Under the pieces are notes generated by a model. That model worked only from the letters and a program-made list of their open reading frames with translations. It made no database searches and was not told the DNA's origin. 25,944 nucleotides of DNA from an uncultured Clostridium sp. (GTDB lineage: Bacteria > Bacillota > Clostridia > TANB77 > CAG-508), in the NCBI GenBank assembly GCA_900555615.1, contig USMB01000025.1, positions 1-25,944 of the forward strand. Direction: 5' to 3'. The position numbers and the translations under genes were made by a program. The first letter of the stretch is position 1. Each line of letters opens with the position of its first letter. This document shows, piece by piece, positions 16,879-24,384 of this stretch.

Positions 16879-18006
16879 CTATTTTTCATAACCGTATTTT
16901 TTATAAAATTCTTCTTTAAATGTACCTAAATTATCATTTTCAATTTCTATTCTAACTCTTTCCATTAATCTAGTCAAGAATCTTAGATTATGAATTGAAA
17001 GTAATCTTACTCCTAATATTTCATTTGCTTTTACCAAATGTCTTATATATGCTCTTGTATAATTTTTACATGTATAACAATCACATTCTGGATCTAAAGG
17101 ACCCCAATCTCTTTCATATGTAGCATTTCTTACTACTACTTTTCCGTGTGATGTCATTGCTGTTCCATTTCTAGCTATTCTAGTTGGTAATACACAGTCA
17201 CACATGTCTATTCCTGCCATTGCTGCTTCTATTAAATAATCTGGAGAACCAACTCCCATTAAATATCTTGGTTTGTCTTTTGGCATTAATGGTGCTGTAT
17301 ATTTTAGTATATCAATAAACTCCTCTTTTGGCTCTCCTACACTTATTCCTCCAATTGCATATCCTGGCAAATCTAATTCTGCTAAATCTTTCGCGGATTT
17401 TTCTCTTAAATCTTTGTAAAATCCACCTTGGATAATTCCAAATAATGCTTGATCTTCTGGTCTTGCATGTGCCTCAATACATCTTTTTGCCCATCTTGTT
17501 GTTCTTTCCATTGAGTTTTTAGTATATTCATATGTTGATGGATATGGACAACATTCATCAAATGACATTATTATATCTGCACCAAGTGAATTTTCTATTT
17601 CCATTACTTTTTCTGGAGTAAACATGTGCTTACTTCCATCTAAATGTGATTTAAACTCTACACCTTCTTCTGTTATTTTTCTTAAATCACTTAAACTGAA
17701 AACTTGAAAACCACCACAATCAGTTAGAATTGGTCTATCCCAATTCATAAATTTATGAAGTCCACCTGCTTCTTCCACTATTTTGTGTCCAGGTCTTAAA
17801 TATAAATGATATGTATTTGATAATATTATTTGTGCTTTTACTTCTTCTTTTAATTCTTCTGGAGTCATTGATTTTACTGTTGCTTGTGTTCCAACTGGCA
17901 TAAATATTGGAGTTTGTATATCTCCATGTGGCGTATGTACAACTCCTCTTCTTGCTCCTGTTTGTTTACATTCGTGTAATAATTCATATGTTACTGCTGG
18001 TTTCAT
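16879..18006 (-). CDS. tgt: Queuine/preQ1 tRNA-guanine transglycosylase
   Basis: 375 residues, the normal length. It exchanges guanine-34 for preQ1 in tRNAs with GUN anticodons (Asp, Asn, His, Tyr), the first tRNA-bound step of queuosine synthesis. Seen: general acid/base Asp96 in TDCGGFQVFSL; base-binding GGISVGE (219-225); nucleophile Asp270 in CDCVLPTR; and zinc ligands Cys308, Cys310, Cys313 and His339. It follows queA by 18 bases, the standard queA-tgt order. Whether preQ1 is made or salvaged cannot be said, as no queCDEF gene is in the window. Confidence 0.97.
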   Translation of the reverse strand: MKPAVTYELLHECKQTGARRGVVHTPHGDIQTPIFMPVGTQATVKSMTPEELKEEVKAQIILSNTYHLYLRPGHKIVEEAGGLHKFMNWDRPILTDCGGFQVFSLSDLRKITEEGVEFKSHLDGSKHMFTPEKVMEIENSLGADIIMSFDECCPYPSTYEYTKNSMERTTRWAKRCIEAHARPEDQALFGIIQGGFYKDLREKSAKDLAELDLPGYAIGGISVGEPKEEFIDILKYTAPLMPKDKPRYLMGVGSPDYLIEAAMAGIDMCDCVLPTRIARNGTAMTSHGKVVVRNATYERDWGPLDPECDCYTCKNYTRAYIRHLVKANEILGVRLLSIHNLRFLTRLMERVRIEIENDNLGTFKEEFYKKYGYEK

Positions 18007-18024
18007 ATCTATTCCTTTCTATTT

Positions 18025-19050
18025 TTATTTTATAAACATCGCATCTCCAAAACTAAAAAATTTGTATTCTTCTTTTACAGCCTCATTATAAGCCTTTAAT
18101 ATATATTCTCTTCCTGCAAGAGCTGATACTAACATTAATAATGTTGATTCTGGTAAATGGAAATTTGTTATTAATCCATCTAAACATTTAAATTTATATC
18201 CGGGATATATGAAAATACTAGTATCTCCTTCAGTTGCCTTTACCATTCCTGTATTTTCATCAGCAATTGTTTCTAAAACTCTACATGATGTAGTTCCTAC
18301 TGCAATTACCTTTTTTCCTTGTTTTTTTGTCTCATTTATTTTATCTACATCTTCTTGCTTTATATAAAAATGTTCTGAATGCATATCATGATCTTCTATA
18401 TTTTCTTCTTTTACTGGTCTAAATGTCCCTATTCCAACATGTAATGTTACATTTGCAATTTTAACACCTTTTTCTTCAATCTTTTTTAATAGTTCATCTG
18501 TAAAATGTAATCCTGCTGTTGGTGCTGCTGCAGATCCTTCATATTTAGCATATACTGTTTGATATCTATCATTTTCTTTTAATGCTTCGTGAATATATGG
18601 TGGAAGTGGCATTAACCCAATTTTATCTAATATCTCATTAAATATTCCTTGATACTTAAATTGTACTTTTCTTGTTCCCCCTGGCATTGTATCTAGAACT
18701 TCTGCTTCTAATATTCCATCTCCAAAGCTTACTTTTGCTCCGACATGTAATTTATTTCCAGGTCTTACAATACATTCCCATATATCTCCTTCGATTCTAT
18801 TTAATAACAAAAATTCCACATTTGCGCCTGTTTCTTTTTTTCCATAAAGTCTCGCTGGTAAAACTTTAGTGTTATTTCTTACTAAACAATCCCCTGGCTC
18901 TAAATAGTCTATTATATCCTTGAATACTTTATGTTCTATAGTTTGTTTTTCTCTATCTAATACCATTAATCTGGATTCATCTCTTTTTTCTATTGGTACT
19001 TGTGCTATTAATCTTTCTGGTAATTCATAATTAAATTCCGTTAGTTTCAC
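18025..19050 (-). CDS. queA: S-adenosylmethionine:tRNA ribosyltransferase-isomerase
   Basis: 341 residues, full length. It transfers and rearranges the ribosyl group of SAM onto preQ1-34 of tRNA, giving epoxyqueuosine. Seen: FNYELPERLIAQ at the N-terminus, DCLVRNNTKVLPARLYG (about 53-69), EGSAAAPTAGLHF (171-183), TLHVGIGTFRPV (202-213), and LITNFHLPESTLLMLVSA near the end. The start is GTG with a somewhat distant AAGGA; family alignment of the N-terminus supports it. It is first of a five-gene operon (queA, tgt, WG-repeat, DUF4321, 356-aa protein) with its own promoter. The ruvAB genes usual in front of queA in Bacillus are absent here. Confidence 0.97.
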   Translation of the reverse strand: MKLTEFNYELPERLIAQVPIEKRDESRLMVLDREKQTIEHKVFKDIIDYLEPGDCLVRNNTKVLPARLYGKKETGANVEFLLLNRIEGDIWECIVRPGNKLHVGAKVSFGDGILEAEVLDTMPGGTRKVQFKYQGIFNEILDKIGLMPLPPYIHEALKENDRYQTVYAKYEGSAAAPTAGLHFTDELLKKIEEKGVKIANVTLHVGIGTFRPVKEENIEDHDMHSEHFYIKQEDVDKINETKKQGKKVIAVGTTSCRVLETIADENTGMVKATEGDTSIFIYPGYKFKCLDGLITNFHLPESTLLMLVSALAGREYILKAYNEAVKEEYKFFSFGDAMFIK

Positions 19051-19092
19051 TTTATTGTCTGTCCTTTCTTTTCTCTATTTTTTCACTCTTAT

Positions 19093-19121
19093 ATTGTACT
19101 ATTTTTTCATTAACTTTTCAA
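19093..19121 (-). promoter_or_regulatory. Promoter of the queA operon
   Basis: TTGAAA (19121-19116), a 17-bp spacer, TACAAT (19098-19093), about 43 bp before the GTG start. Confidence 0.8.
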
Positions 19122-19142
19122 GTTTTATGTCGATTTTTCTTA

Positions 19143-19184
19143 ATAAAAAAGATAATATTTAATTTTAGAAATAAATACTATCTT
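19143..19184 (-). terminator. Terminator of the Trp/Asn-heptad protein gene
   Basis: Minus strand AAGATAGTATTTA (19184-19172) pairs with TAAATATTATCTT (19161-19149), one wobble pair, with a ten-base loop and a T-run that follows. Confidence 0.85.
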
Positions 19185-19215
19185 AAATTTTATTCAGTGT
19201 ACTATTTATAATTTA

Positions 19216-19638
19216 TTAGGCTTTAAGAAATCTTTTCATTTTTGATACATTTTTATCTTTTAGTTGTGTTGAAATTGAAATATCGTAATTTATTAATATA
19301 TTCAATATGTCATTTTTATCATTTTTTCTGTTAATTTCGTTCTCCTTCCAAAGTTTCTTATTTTCTTCCCAGAGCTTTTTATTTTCTTCCCAATTTTTAT
19401 AATTTTCTTCCCAACGTTTATCGTTTTCAGCCCAGCGTCTATCGTTCTCTTCCCAACGTTTGTCATTTTCATCCCAACGTCTTAAATTTTCTTGCCAATG
19501 TTCATTTTCTATTTCTCTACTCTTTTTTATTTCAGCTCTTACTTCACTAAATGCTGCTGTTGTTTGTAGTTGAAAATTATTTAATGTTTGCAATATTTGC
19601 ATTAACATTTCATTATTATCTGCCATATATTCTATCAT
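19216..19638 (-). CDS. Trp/Asn-heptad coiled-coil protein, unknown function
   Basis: 140 residues with no membrane segment; probably cytoplasmic. The N-terminal segment (about 5-40) is a mixed helix. Residues 48-100 hold eight consecutive heptads of type W-x-E-N-x-x-x, with Trp at 48, 55, 62, 69, 76, 83, 90 and 97 and Asn three residues after each one. This gives Trp at every a and Asn at every d of a predicted coiled coil. The charged C-terminal domain (about 101-140) resembles that of the 172-aa protein on the other side of ileS, as does the N-terminus, so the two are paralogues. AAGGA precedes the first ATG; a second in-frame ATG (residue 5) is possible. It has its own perfect promoter with an upstream Spo0A-like double box, and its own terminator. 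Function unknown. Confidence 0.8.
   Translation of the reverse strand: MIEYMADNNEMLMQILQTLNNFQLQTTAAFSEVRAEIKKSREIENEHWQENLRRWDENDKRWEENDRRWAENDKRWEENYKNWEENKKLWEENKKLWKENEINRKNDKNDILNILINYDISISTQLKDKNVSKMKRFLKA
19339..19497 (-). repeat. 21-bp tandem repeats encoding Trp/Asn heptads
   Basis: About 7.5 degenerate copies of a 21-bp unit (CCCAACGTTTATCGTTTTC-like on the plus strand). The Trp and Asn codons are kept while the other positions vary, which suggests selection on the protein pattern. Confidence 0.85.
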
Positions 19639-19734
19639 TCCTTCCTTAAAAATATTGATTTAACTTAAAAATTAAAATGTTTATTTATGAATTAAATCCT
19701 CACTTGAACCAACACAAGTACACCTTGATATGTG

Positions 19735-19773
19735 CAAAAAAATAGAAGCACATCTATAAAATATGCTTCTATT
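19735..19773 (-). terminator. Terminator of ileS overlapping a promoter
   Basis: Minus strand AATAGAAGCA (19773-19764) pairs perfectly with TGCTTCTATT (19750-19741), loop of 13, followed by a T7 run (19742-19736). Its 5' arm overlaps the -10 box of the next promoter (19776-19771). Confidence 0.85.
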
Positions 19774-19799
19774 ATATATTCTCATTTTGCTATTGTCAA
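19771..19799 (-). promoter_or_regulatory. Consensus promoter of the 140-aa coiled-coil gene
   Basis: TTGACA (19799-19794), a 17-bp spacer, TATAAT (19776-19771), both hexamers perfect. Transcription would start near 19764, giving a leader of about 126 nt. Confidence 0.88.
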
Positions 19800-19808
19800 G
19801 AACTTTTA

Positions 19809-19825
19809 GTCGACAAAATTCGACA
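19809..19825 (-). promoter_or_regulatory. Tandem Spo0A-like boxes upstream of the 140-aa gene
   Basis: TGTCGAA-TTT-TGTCGAC on the minus strand: one perfect and one 6/7 match to the 0A box, 10 bp apart, ending nine bases before the -35 hexamer. The 14-bp core TCGAATTTTGTCGA recurs at the same distance before the paralogous gene. Confidence 0.55.
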
Positions 19826-19830
19826 GTGCT

Positions 19831-22800
19831 TTACTTTACAACTTCAACATCTAACATTAATTTTTCACCATTAATACTTACTTCTGTATAAGTATCTCTT
19901 TTTGCGTTAAATACAATATTTTCTGTTAAAGTTTCTTTCTTGATTTCAGATTCGAATTTCTTTACAAGTTCTTCTAGCATTTCATTTTCAGATACATATA
20001 AGTTTATTTTATCTAATACTTCAAATCCTTTATCTTTTCTCATGTTTTGAACTTTTGATAAAATTTCTCTTACATATCCTTCTTCTTTTAGTTCAGGAGT
20101 TATAGTTGTATCTAATACTACACCAATTTCTCCTTCTCCAGCAAATGCGAATCCTTCTTTTCCTTGCATTGTAACAAGTAAATTTTCTGATGTTAGTTCT
20201 ATTTGTGTTCCGTCAATATCTATATATTCTACTCCACCATTTTTTACTTTGTTAGCTAAATCCATTTGATTTAATTTTGAAATTTTTTCTCTTATTTTTG
20301 GTATTAGTTTTCCATATTCTTTTCCTAATACTGGTAAATTTGGTTTTATTTCAAAATGAACATATTCATTCATGTTTGCACCTAAGTCTACTTCTTTTAC
20401 ATTTAATTCTTCTTTTACTATATTTCCATAGTATTCAGGTAAAGTATCTACAGATATTAACATTTTTGAAAGTGGTTGTCTATTCTTAATATTTGCTGAA
20501 TTTCTTGCACTTCTTCCTAATTTTACTAATGAATAAGCTAAATCCATTTCATTTTCAAGTTTTTTATCTATGGCTTTTTCATCAACTTCTGGCCATAAGC
20601 ATAAATGAACACTTTCAGGTGCTTTTTCATCTAATCCTACAACTAAGTTTTGATAAATTTCATCTGTCATAAATGGTACAAATGGTGCTGATATTTTTAT
20701 TAAGTTTACTAATACTTTATATAATGTTGTATATGCTCCTATCTTATCATCTGTTAATTCTTCTCCCCAGAATCTCTCTCTGTTTGTACGAACATACCAG
20801 TTTGAAAGTTCATCTGTAAAGTCTTCTATTTGTAGAGCTGCACTTGTTATATCATATTTGTCTAATTTTTCTGCAACTTCTTTTATTAAAGTATTTAATT
20901 TTGATAATATCCATTTATCCATTATATTTTCTGATTTGAAATCAGCATATTTATTTGGATTGAATTGGTCTATTTCTGCATATAAAACATAGAATGAATA
21001 TACATTCCATAATGTACTTAAAAATCCTCTTTGTGTTTCTTGTACATTGTTTAATCCTAATCTTGTTGGTAACCATGGTGCTGAACATGTATAGAAATGC
21101 CATCTTGTTGCATCAGCTCCAACTTGGTCTAATAATACCATTGGATCTACACCATTTCCTTTAGATTTTGACATTTTTTGTCCTTTTTCATCTAAAACAT
21201 GTCCTAATACTATACAGTTTTCATACGGTGTTTTATCAAATAAACATGTTGATACTGCAAGTAATGTATAGAACCATCCTCTTGTTTGGTCAATTGCTTC
21301 TGAGATAAATTGTGCTGGGAAGTGTTTTTCAAATTCTTCTTTATTTTCAAATGGATAATGTAATTGTGCAAATGGCATTGATCCAGAATCAAACCAACAA
21401 TCTATTACTTCTTTAAATCTTGTCATTGTTTTTCCACATTCTGGGCATTTTAAATGTACATTATCTATATATGGTTTATGTAATTCTATTTCATCTGGAC
21501 AATCTATTGCTTTTTCTTTTAATTCAGCAATTGAACCTATACATTCTTCATGACCACATTCACATTTCCATACTGGTAATGGTGTTCCCCAATATCTGTC
21601 TCTTGAAATTCCCCAATCTATTACATTTTCAAGGAATTTTCCAAATCTTCCTGTTCTAATTGTATCTGGATACCAATTTATTTTGTTGTTGTTTGCAACT
21701 AATTCGTCTCTTAATTTTGTCATTGCAACAAACCAACTTTCTTTTGGATAATATAAAAGTGGTGTGTCACATCTCCAACAATGTGGATATGAGTGTAAAT
21801 GTTTTTCTTTTGCAAATAGTTTTCCATGCTCTGCAAGCCATTTACAAATATCTTCATTACAATCTCTTACAAATCTTCCTGCCCATGGTTCAACTTCTGG
21901 TACAAATTTTCCTGATTTGTCTACTAGATTTACAAATGCAATTCCATTTTGTTTTGCAACTAAGCTATCATCTTCACCATAAGCTGGTGCTATATGTACA
22001 ATTCCTGTACCATCTTCTATTGTTACATAATCTCCATGTATTACTTCAAATGCTTTTCCATCTACTTTTGCAAATGGCATTAATTGTTCATATTTTGTTC
22101 CTAATAATTCTGTTCCTTTGAATTCTTTAACTATTTCATAAGGTGTTTCTTTTAATACATTTGCAAGTAAATCTTTTGCTAATATATAATTTTCATATTT
22201 TGGTTCATCATCTGTTCCAATATTAGCTTTTACTTCAACATATGTATATGCTTTGTTTACACATAGTGCTAAGTTTGATGGTAATGTCCATGGTGTTGTT
22301 GTCCATGCTAATATATATTTATCTTCTCCAACTACTTTAAATTTTGCTATACATGTTAAGTCTTTTACATCTTTATATCCTTGTGCAACTTCATGTGATG
22401 AAAGTGCTGTTCCACATCTTGGACAATATGGCATTACTTTATGTCCTTCATATAGTAATCCTTTTTTCCACATTTCTTTTAATGCCCACCATACTGATTC
22501 TATATAATCATTATGATATGTTACATAAGGATGTTCCATATCTACCCAAAATCCGACTTTATTTGTCATTTGTTCCCACATATGTACATATGTGAATACA
22601 CTTTCTTTACATTCTTTTACGAATTTTTCTACACCATATTCTTCAATTTGTTCTTTTCCTGAAATTCCAAGTTTTTTCTCTATTTCAAGTTCTACTGGTA
22701 ATCCATGTGTATCCCATCCAGCCTTTCTATCAACATGATAACCTTTCATAACTTTATATCTTGGAATAATATCCTTCATTACTCTTGTTTCAATATGACC

Positions 22801-22968
22801 TACATGAGGTTTTCCATTAGCTGTTGGAGGTCCATCATAAAATGTGAAATATCTTTGACCTTTGTTCATTTCAAAGTTCTTTTTTATTATGTTCTTTTGT
22901 TTCCACATTTCTGCTACTTCATTTTCCATTCCTACAAATCCATTTTTTAATTCTACTTTTTTGTACAT
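19831..22968 (-). CDS. ileS: Isoleucyl-tRNA synthetase, long type
   Basis: 1045 residues. It charges tRNA-Ile with isoleucine in the cytoplasm. Seen: the HVGH signature (55-58) within DGPPTANGKPHVGH; GWDTHGLPVELEIEKKLGI (84-102); editing-domain blocks TTTPWTLPSN (223-232) and GTGIVHIAPAYGEDD (320-334); Cys pairs that may bind zinc (CPRC 182-185, CxC/CGHEEC 469-476, CPEC 508-511); KMSKS (598-602); and the anticodon-binding helical domain plus a C-terminal extension. Length and WDTHGLPVE-type motifs point to the IleRS2 branch, which is known for low mupirocin sensitivity; the HxGH motif is canonical. AAAGGAGGA precedes the ATG. It follows the DUF1653 gene by 14 bases, under an Ile T-box. Confidence 0.97.
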   Translation of the reverse strand: MYKKVELKNGFVGMENEVAEMWKQKNIIKKNFEMNKGQRYFTFYDGPPTANGKPHVGHIETRVMKDIIPRYKVMKGYHVDRKAGWDTHGLPVELEIEKKLGISGKEQIEEYGVEKFVKECKESVFTYVHMWEQMTNKVGFWVDMEHPYVTYHNDYIESVWWALKEMWKKGLLYEGHKVMPYCPRCGTALSSHEVAQGYKDVKDLTCIAKFKVVGEDKYILAWTTTPWTLPSNLALCVNKAYTYVEVKANIGTDDEPKYENYILAKDLLANVLKETPYEIVKEFKGTELLGTKYEQLMPFAKVDGKAFEVIHGDYVTIEDGTGIVHIAPAYGEDDSLVAKQNGIAFVNLVDKSGKFVPEVEPWAGRFVRDCNEDICKWLAEHGKLFAKEKHLHSYPHCWRCDTPLLYYPKESWFVAMTKLRDELVANNNKINWYPDTIRTGRFGKFLENVIDWGISRDRYWGTPLPVWKCECGHEECIGSIAELKEKAIDCPDEIELHKPYIDNVHLKCPECGKTMTRFKEVIDCWFDSGSMPFAQLHYPFENKEEFEKHFPAQFISEAIDQTRGWFYTLLAVSTCLFDKTPYENCIVLGHVLDEKGQKMSKSKGNGVDPMVLLDQVGADATRWHFYTCSAPWLPTRLGLNNVQETQRGFLSTLWNVYSFYVLYAEIDQFNPNKYADFKSENIMDKWILSKLNTLIKEVAEKLDKYDITSAALQIEDFTDELSNWYVRTNRERFWGEELTDDKIGAYTTLYKVLVNLIKISAPFVPFMTDEIYQNLVVGLDEKAPESVHLCLWPEVDEKAIDKKLENEMDLAYSLVKLGRSARNSANIKNRQPLSKMLISVDTLPEYYGNIVKEELNVKEVDLGANMNEYVHFEIKPNLPVLGKEYGKLIPKIREKISKLNQMDLANKVKNGGVEYIDIDGTQIELTSENLLVTMQGKEGFAFAGEGEIGVVLDTTITPELKEEGYVREILSKVQNMRKDKGFEVLDKINLYVSENEMLEELVKKFESEIKKETLTENIVFNAKRDTYTEVSINGEKLMLDVEVVK

Positions 22969-22982
22969 AATTTTTTCCTCCT

Positions 22983-23231
22983 TTATTTATTTTTTACACT
23001 CTTGATATCTTGCAATTCAAATCTATACTTTTGTTTTATGTCTGGATATTTCTTATGGTCTACTTCTGATAAGAACATGTCTTTTGGACGTACCCATAAT
23101 CCTCCATCTTCATATAATCTTCTGTAAATGACCATTTCTTCTTGTGTTTCAGAATCTTTTGCAATCCCTTCAACTAAGTAGTAATCTCCTTTAAAGTGTT
23201 TGTAAATTCCATTAATTTTTAGTTCTTGCAT
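22983..23231 (-). CDS. DUF1653 domain protein
   Basis: 82 residues, soluble. The pattern GIYKHFKGDYYLVEGIAKDSETQEEMVIYRRLYEDGGLWVRPKDMF matches the small DUF1653 family (KGxYYxVxGxAxHSET..VVYRxLYG..WVRPxxMF). Members are often proposed to be nucleic-acid or metabolite-binding, but no function is established. GGAGG precedes the ATG. It sits between the T-box leader and ileS, so it is made only when tRNA-Ile is uncharged. Confidence 0.88.
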   Translation of the reverse strand: MQELKINGIYKHFKGDYYLVEGIAKDSETQEEMVIYRRLYEDGGLWVRPKDMFLSEVDHKKYPDIKQKYRFELQDIKSVKNK

Positions 23232-23261
23232 AATAGCTACCTCCTTCTTTTTCTACAAAAC

Positions 23262-23540
23262 AAAAAGCCCTAATATGCATTTTTTGCTTTGCATATTAGG
23301 ACGAAATTTATATTATATTAATTCCGCGGTACCACCTATTTTAATATTAAACATTTAATATTCTCTCTTTTATCCTTAACGCAGATATACGTCAAAACTT
23401 ACTATTTATCGGTTCAGTCTTGCAACTAACATAGGTGATAACAAATACTTTTTACTTTCAAACTCACACCAAATGTTTGATTCTCTCTTAAGATATTACA
23501 ATATCTGTGTTGTCCTTGTTATAGTCTTTTTATTTTTATG
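23262..23540 (-). promoter_or_regulatory. Isoleucine T-box riboswitch leader
   Basis: T-box sequence AGGTGGTACCGCGGAA at 23337-23322, followed by TTTCGTCCT, which can form the antiterminator. The competing terminator is CCTAATATGCA (minus side 23300-23290) with its complement (23279-23269) and a T5 run (23266-23262). Stem I carries the AAGAGAGA loop-E-type motif. The specifier, just before ACCT that pairs with AGG of the 5' strand, reads ATC (23439-23437), an isoleucine codon. Uncharged tRNA-Ile should turn on the DUF1653-ileS operon. Confidence 0.93.
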
Positions 23541-23546
23541 TTTATT

Positions 23547-23574
23547 ATTATATCACTTTTTTTATTTTTTTCAA
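23547..23574 (-). promoter_or_regulatory. Promoter of the T-box/ileS operon
   Basis: TTGAAA (23574-23569), a 16-bp spacer, TATAAT (23552-23547), just ahead of the T-box leader. Confidence 0.75.
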
Positions 23575-23614
23575 GTATTTTATTATATTTTTATTTCATT
23601 TGGTGATTTTTTTA

Positions 23615-24133
23615 CTAAATTGCTTTTTTATTCATATTTTTATCTTTAGCGATAGATGCAATATATTCCTCGTGTTCAAATAATATGTTTGTTAGAGAAC
23701 GTATATCTGTTTTTCTGTTTTTTTCATAGTTTTTCCAATTTGCATCGTTTTCATCCCAACGCCTATTATTCTCTTCCCAACGTTTCTTGTTTTCTTCTGA
23801 ATCTTTTTTCAATTCTTCTATATCTACTTTCATAACGACTATGTCTGCTTTCATACTGTCAATATCTTTCTTCATGCTATCGATGTCTGCTTTCATATTG
23901 TCTATATCTTTCTTCATGCTATCGATGTCCGCTTTCATATTGTCTATATCTTTCTTCATGCTATCGATGTCTGCTTTCATACTGTCTATATCTTTCTTCA
24001 TGCTATCAATGTCTGCTTTCATAACTCTTATATCATCTTTAATTTCTCTTATATTATCTATCATTAAATCCTGAAATTTATTAAATGATGTTATTAAAGA
24101 TGCTACTAACATATTAATATTTGTTTCTTCCAT
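23615..24133 (-). CDS. Long coiled-coil protein with Ile/Met heptads, paralogue of the 140-aa protein
   Basis: 172 residues, no membrane segment. After an N-terminal helix (about 5-33), residues 34-110 form about eleven heptads of type D-I-D-S-M-K-K/A, with Ile and Met three apart in a/d positions: a classical coiled coil. Then come three Trp/Asn heptads (Trp119, 126, 133) and a charged C-terminal domain (about 135-172) like that of the 140-aa protein. The DNA of the first coil is a 42-bp tandem array. GGAGG precedes the ATG. It has its own perfect promoter and the same upstream double box as the paralogue. No clear terminator follows before the ileS promoter. It is reminiscent of scaffold or structural filament proteins, but the function is unknown. 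Confidence 0.82.
   Translation of the reverse strand: MEETNINMLVASLITSFNKFQDLMIDNIREIKDDIRVMKADIDSMKKDIDSMKADIDSMKKDIDNMKADIDSMKKDIDNMKADIDSMKKDIDSMKADIVVMKVDIEELKKDSEENKKRWEENNRRWDENDANWKNYEKNRKTDIRSLTNILFEHEEYIASIAKDKNMNKKAI
23829..24032 (-). repeat. 42-bp tandem repeat array
   Basis: Units start at 23871, 23913, 23955 and 23997 (TTCATGCTATCGATGTCTGC on the plus strand), exactly 42 bp apart, with a degenerate unit before them at about 23829. Each encodes two heptads. Near-identity of units indicates recent expansion, and copy number may vary between strains. Confidence 0.92.
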
Positions 24134-24248
24134 AGACCAACCTCCTTTTTTGAATTTAAATTATTATTTTTTACTAGAATAAAATTCTAATTTCTTTGAA
24201 TTAAATTTTTGAAAAAAATTTTTTCACCAAATGATTAAATACAAAATT

Positions 24249-24277
24249 ATTATACTATTGTTAAATAGACTTGTCAA
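24249..24277 (-). promoter_or_regulatory. Consensus promoter of the 172-aa coiled-coil gene
   Basis: TTGACA (24277-24272), a 17-bp spacer, TATAAT (24254-24249), both perfect. The leader is about 110 nt. Confidence 0.9.
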
Positions 24278-24286
24278 CAAAAATCG

Positions 24287-24303
24287 TTCGACAAAATTCG
24301 AGT
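24287..24303 (-). promoter_or_regulatory. Tandem Spo0A-like boxes upstream of the 172-aa gene
   Basis: ACTCGAA-TTT-TGTCGAA on the minus strand: the proximal box is a perfect 0A box, the distal 5/7. It ends nine bases before the -35 hexamer, as at the paralogue. Confidence 0.55.
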
Positions 24304-24330
24304 TTTTCTCATATTATTATGTAAATAAAT

Positions 24331-24371
24331 AAAAAAATGAAATGGAAAACAAACAATTTTCCATCTCATTT
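24331..24371 (-). terminator. Terminator of the rplU-rpmA operon
   Basis: Minus strand 24371-24357 (AAATGAGATGGAAAA) pairs over 15 positions with 24349-24335, with one G-T wobble and a loop of seven, followed by T-rich sequence. Confidence 0.9.
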
Positions 24372-24384
24372 AAATACTTATTTA

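Noticed and set aside
16869..16889. Upstream ATG start for the WG-repeat protein, overlapping tgt
   Set aside because: The extra seven codons consist of the SD region itself; the ATG at 16868 has AGGAGG at normal spacing.
19129..19135. TGTCGAT near the queA promoter as another 0A box
   Set aside because: It is a single 6/7 match with no partner box and a different position and orientation from the two paired sites.
21420..22121. Long plus-strand frames opposite ileS
   Set aside because: Leu/His/Cys-rich antisense shadows of a certain gene, with no SD.
23829..24032. Regular 42-bp repeats as a possible CRISPR array
   Set aside because: Units are contiguous with no unique spacers, and they are in frame inside a coiled-coil gene.
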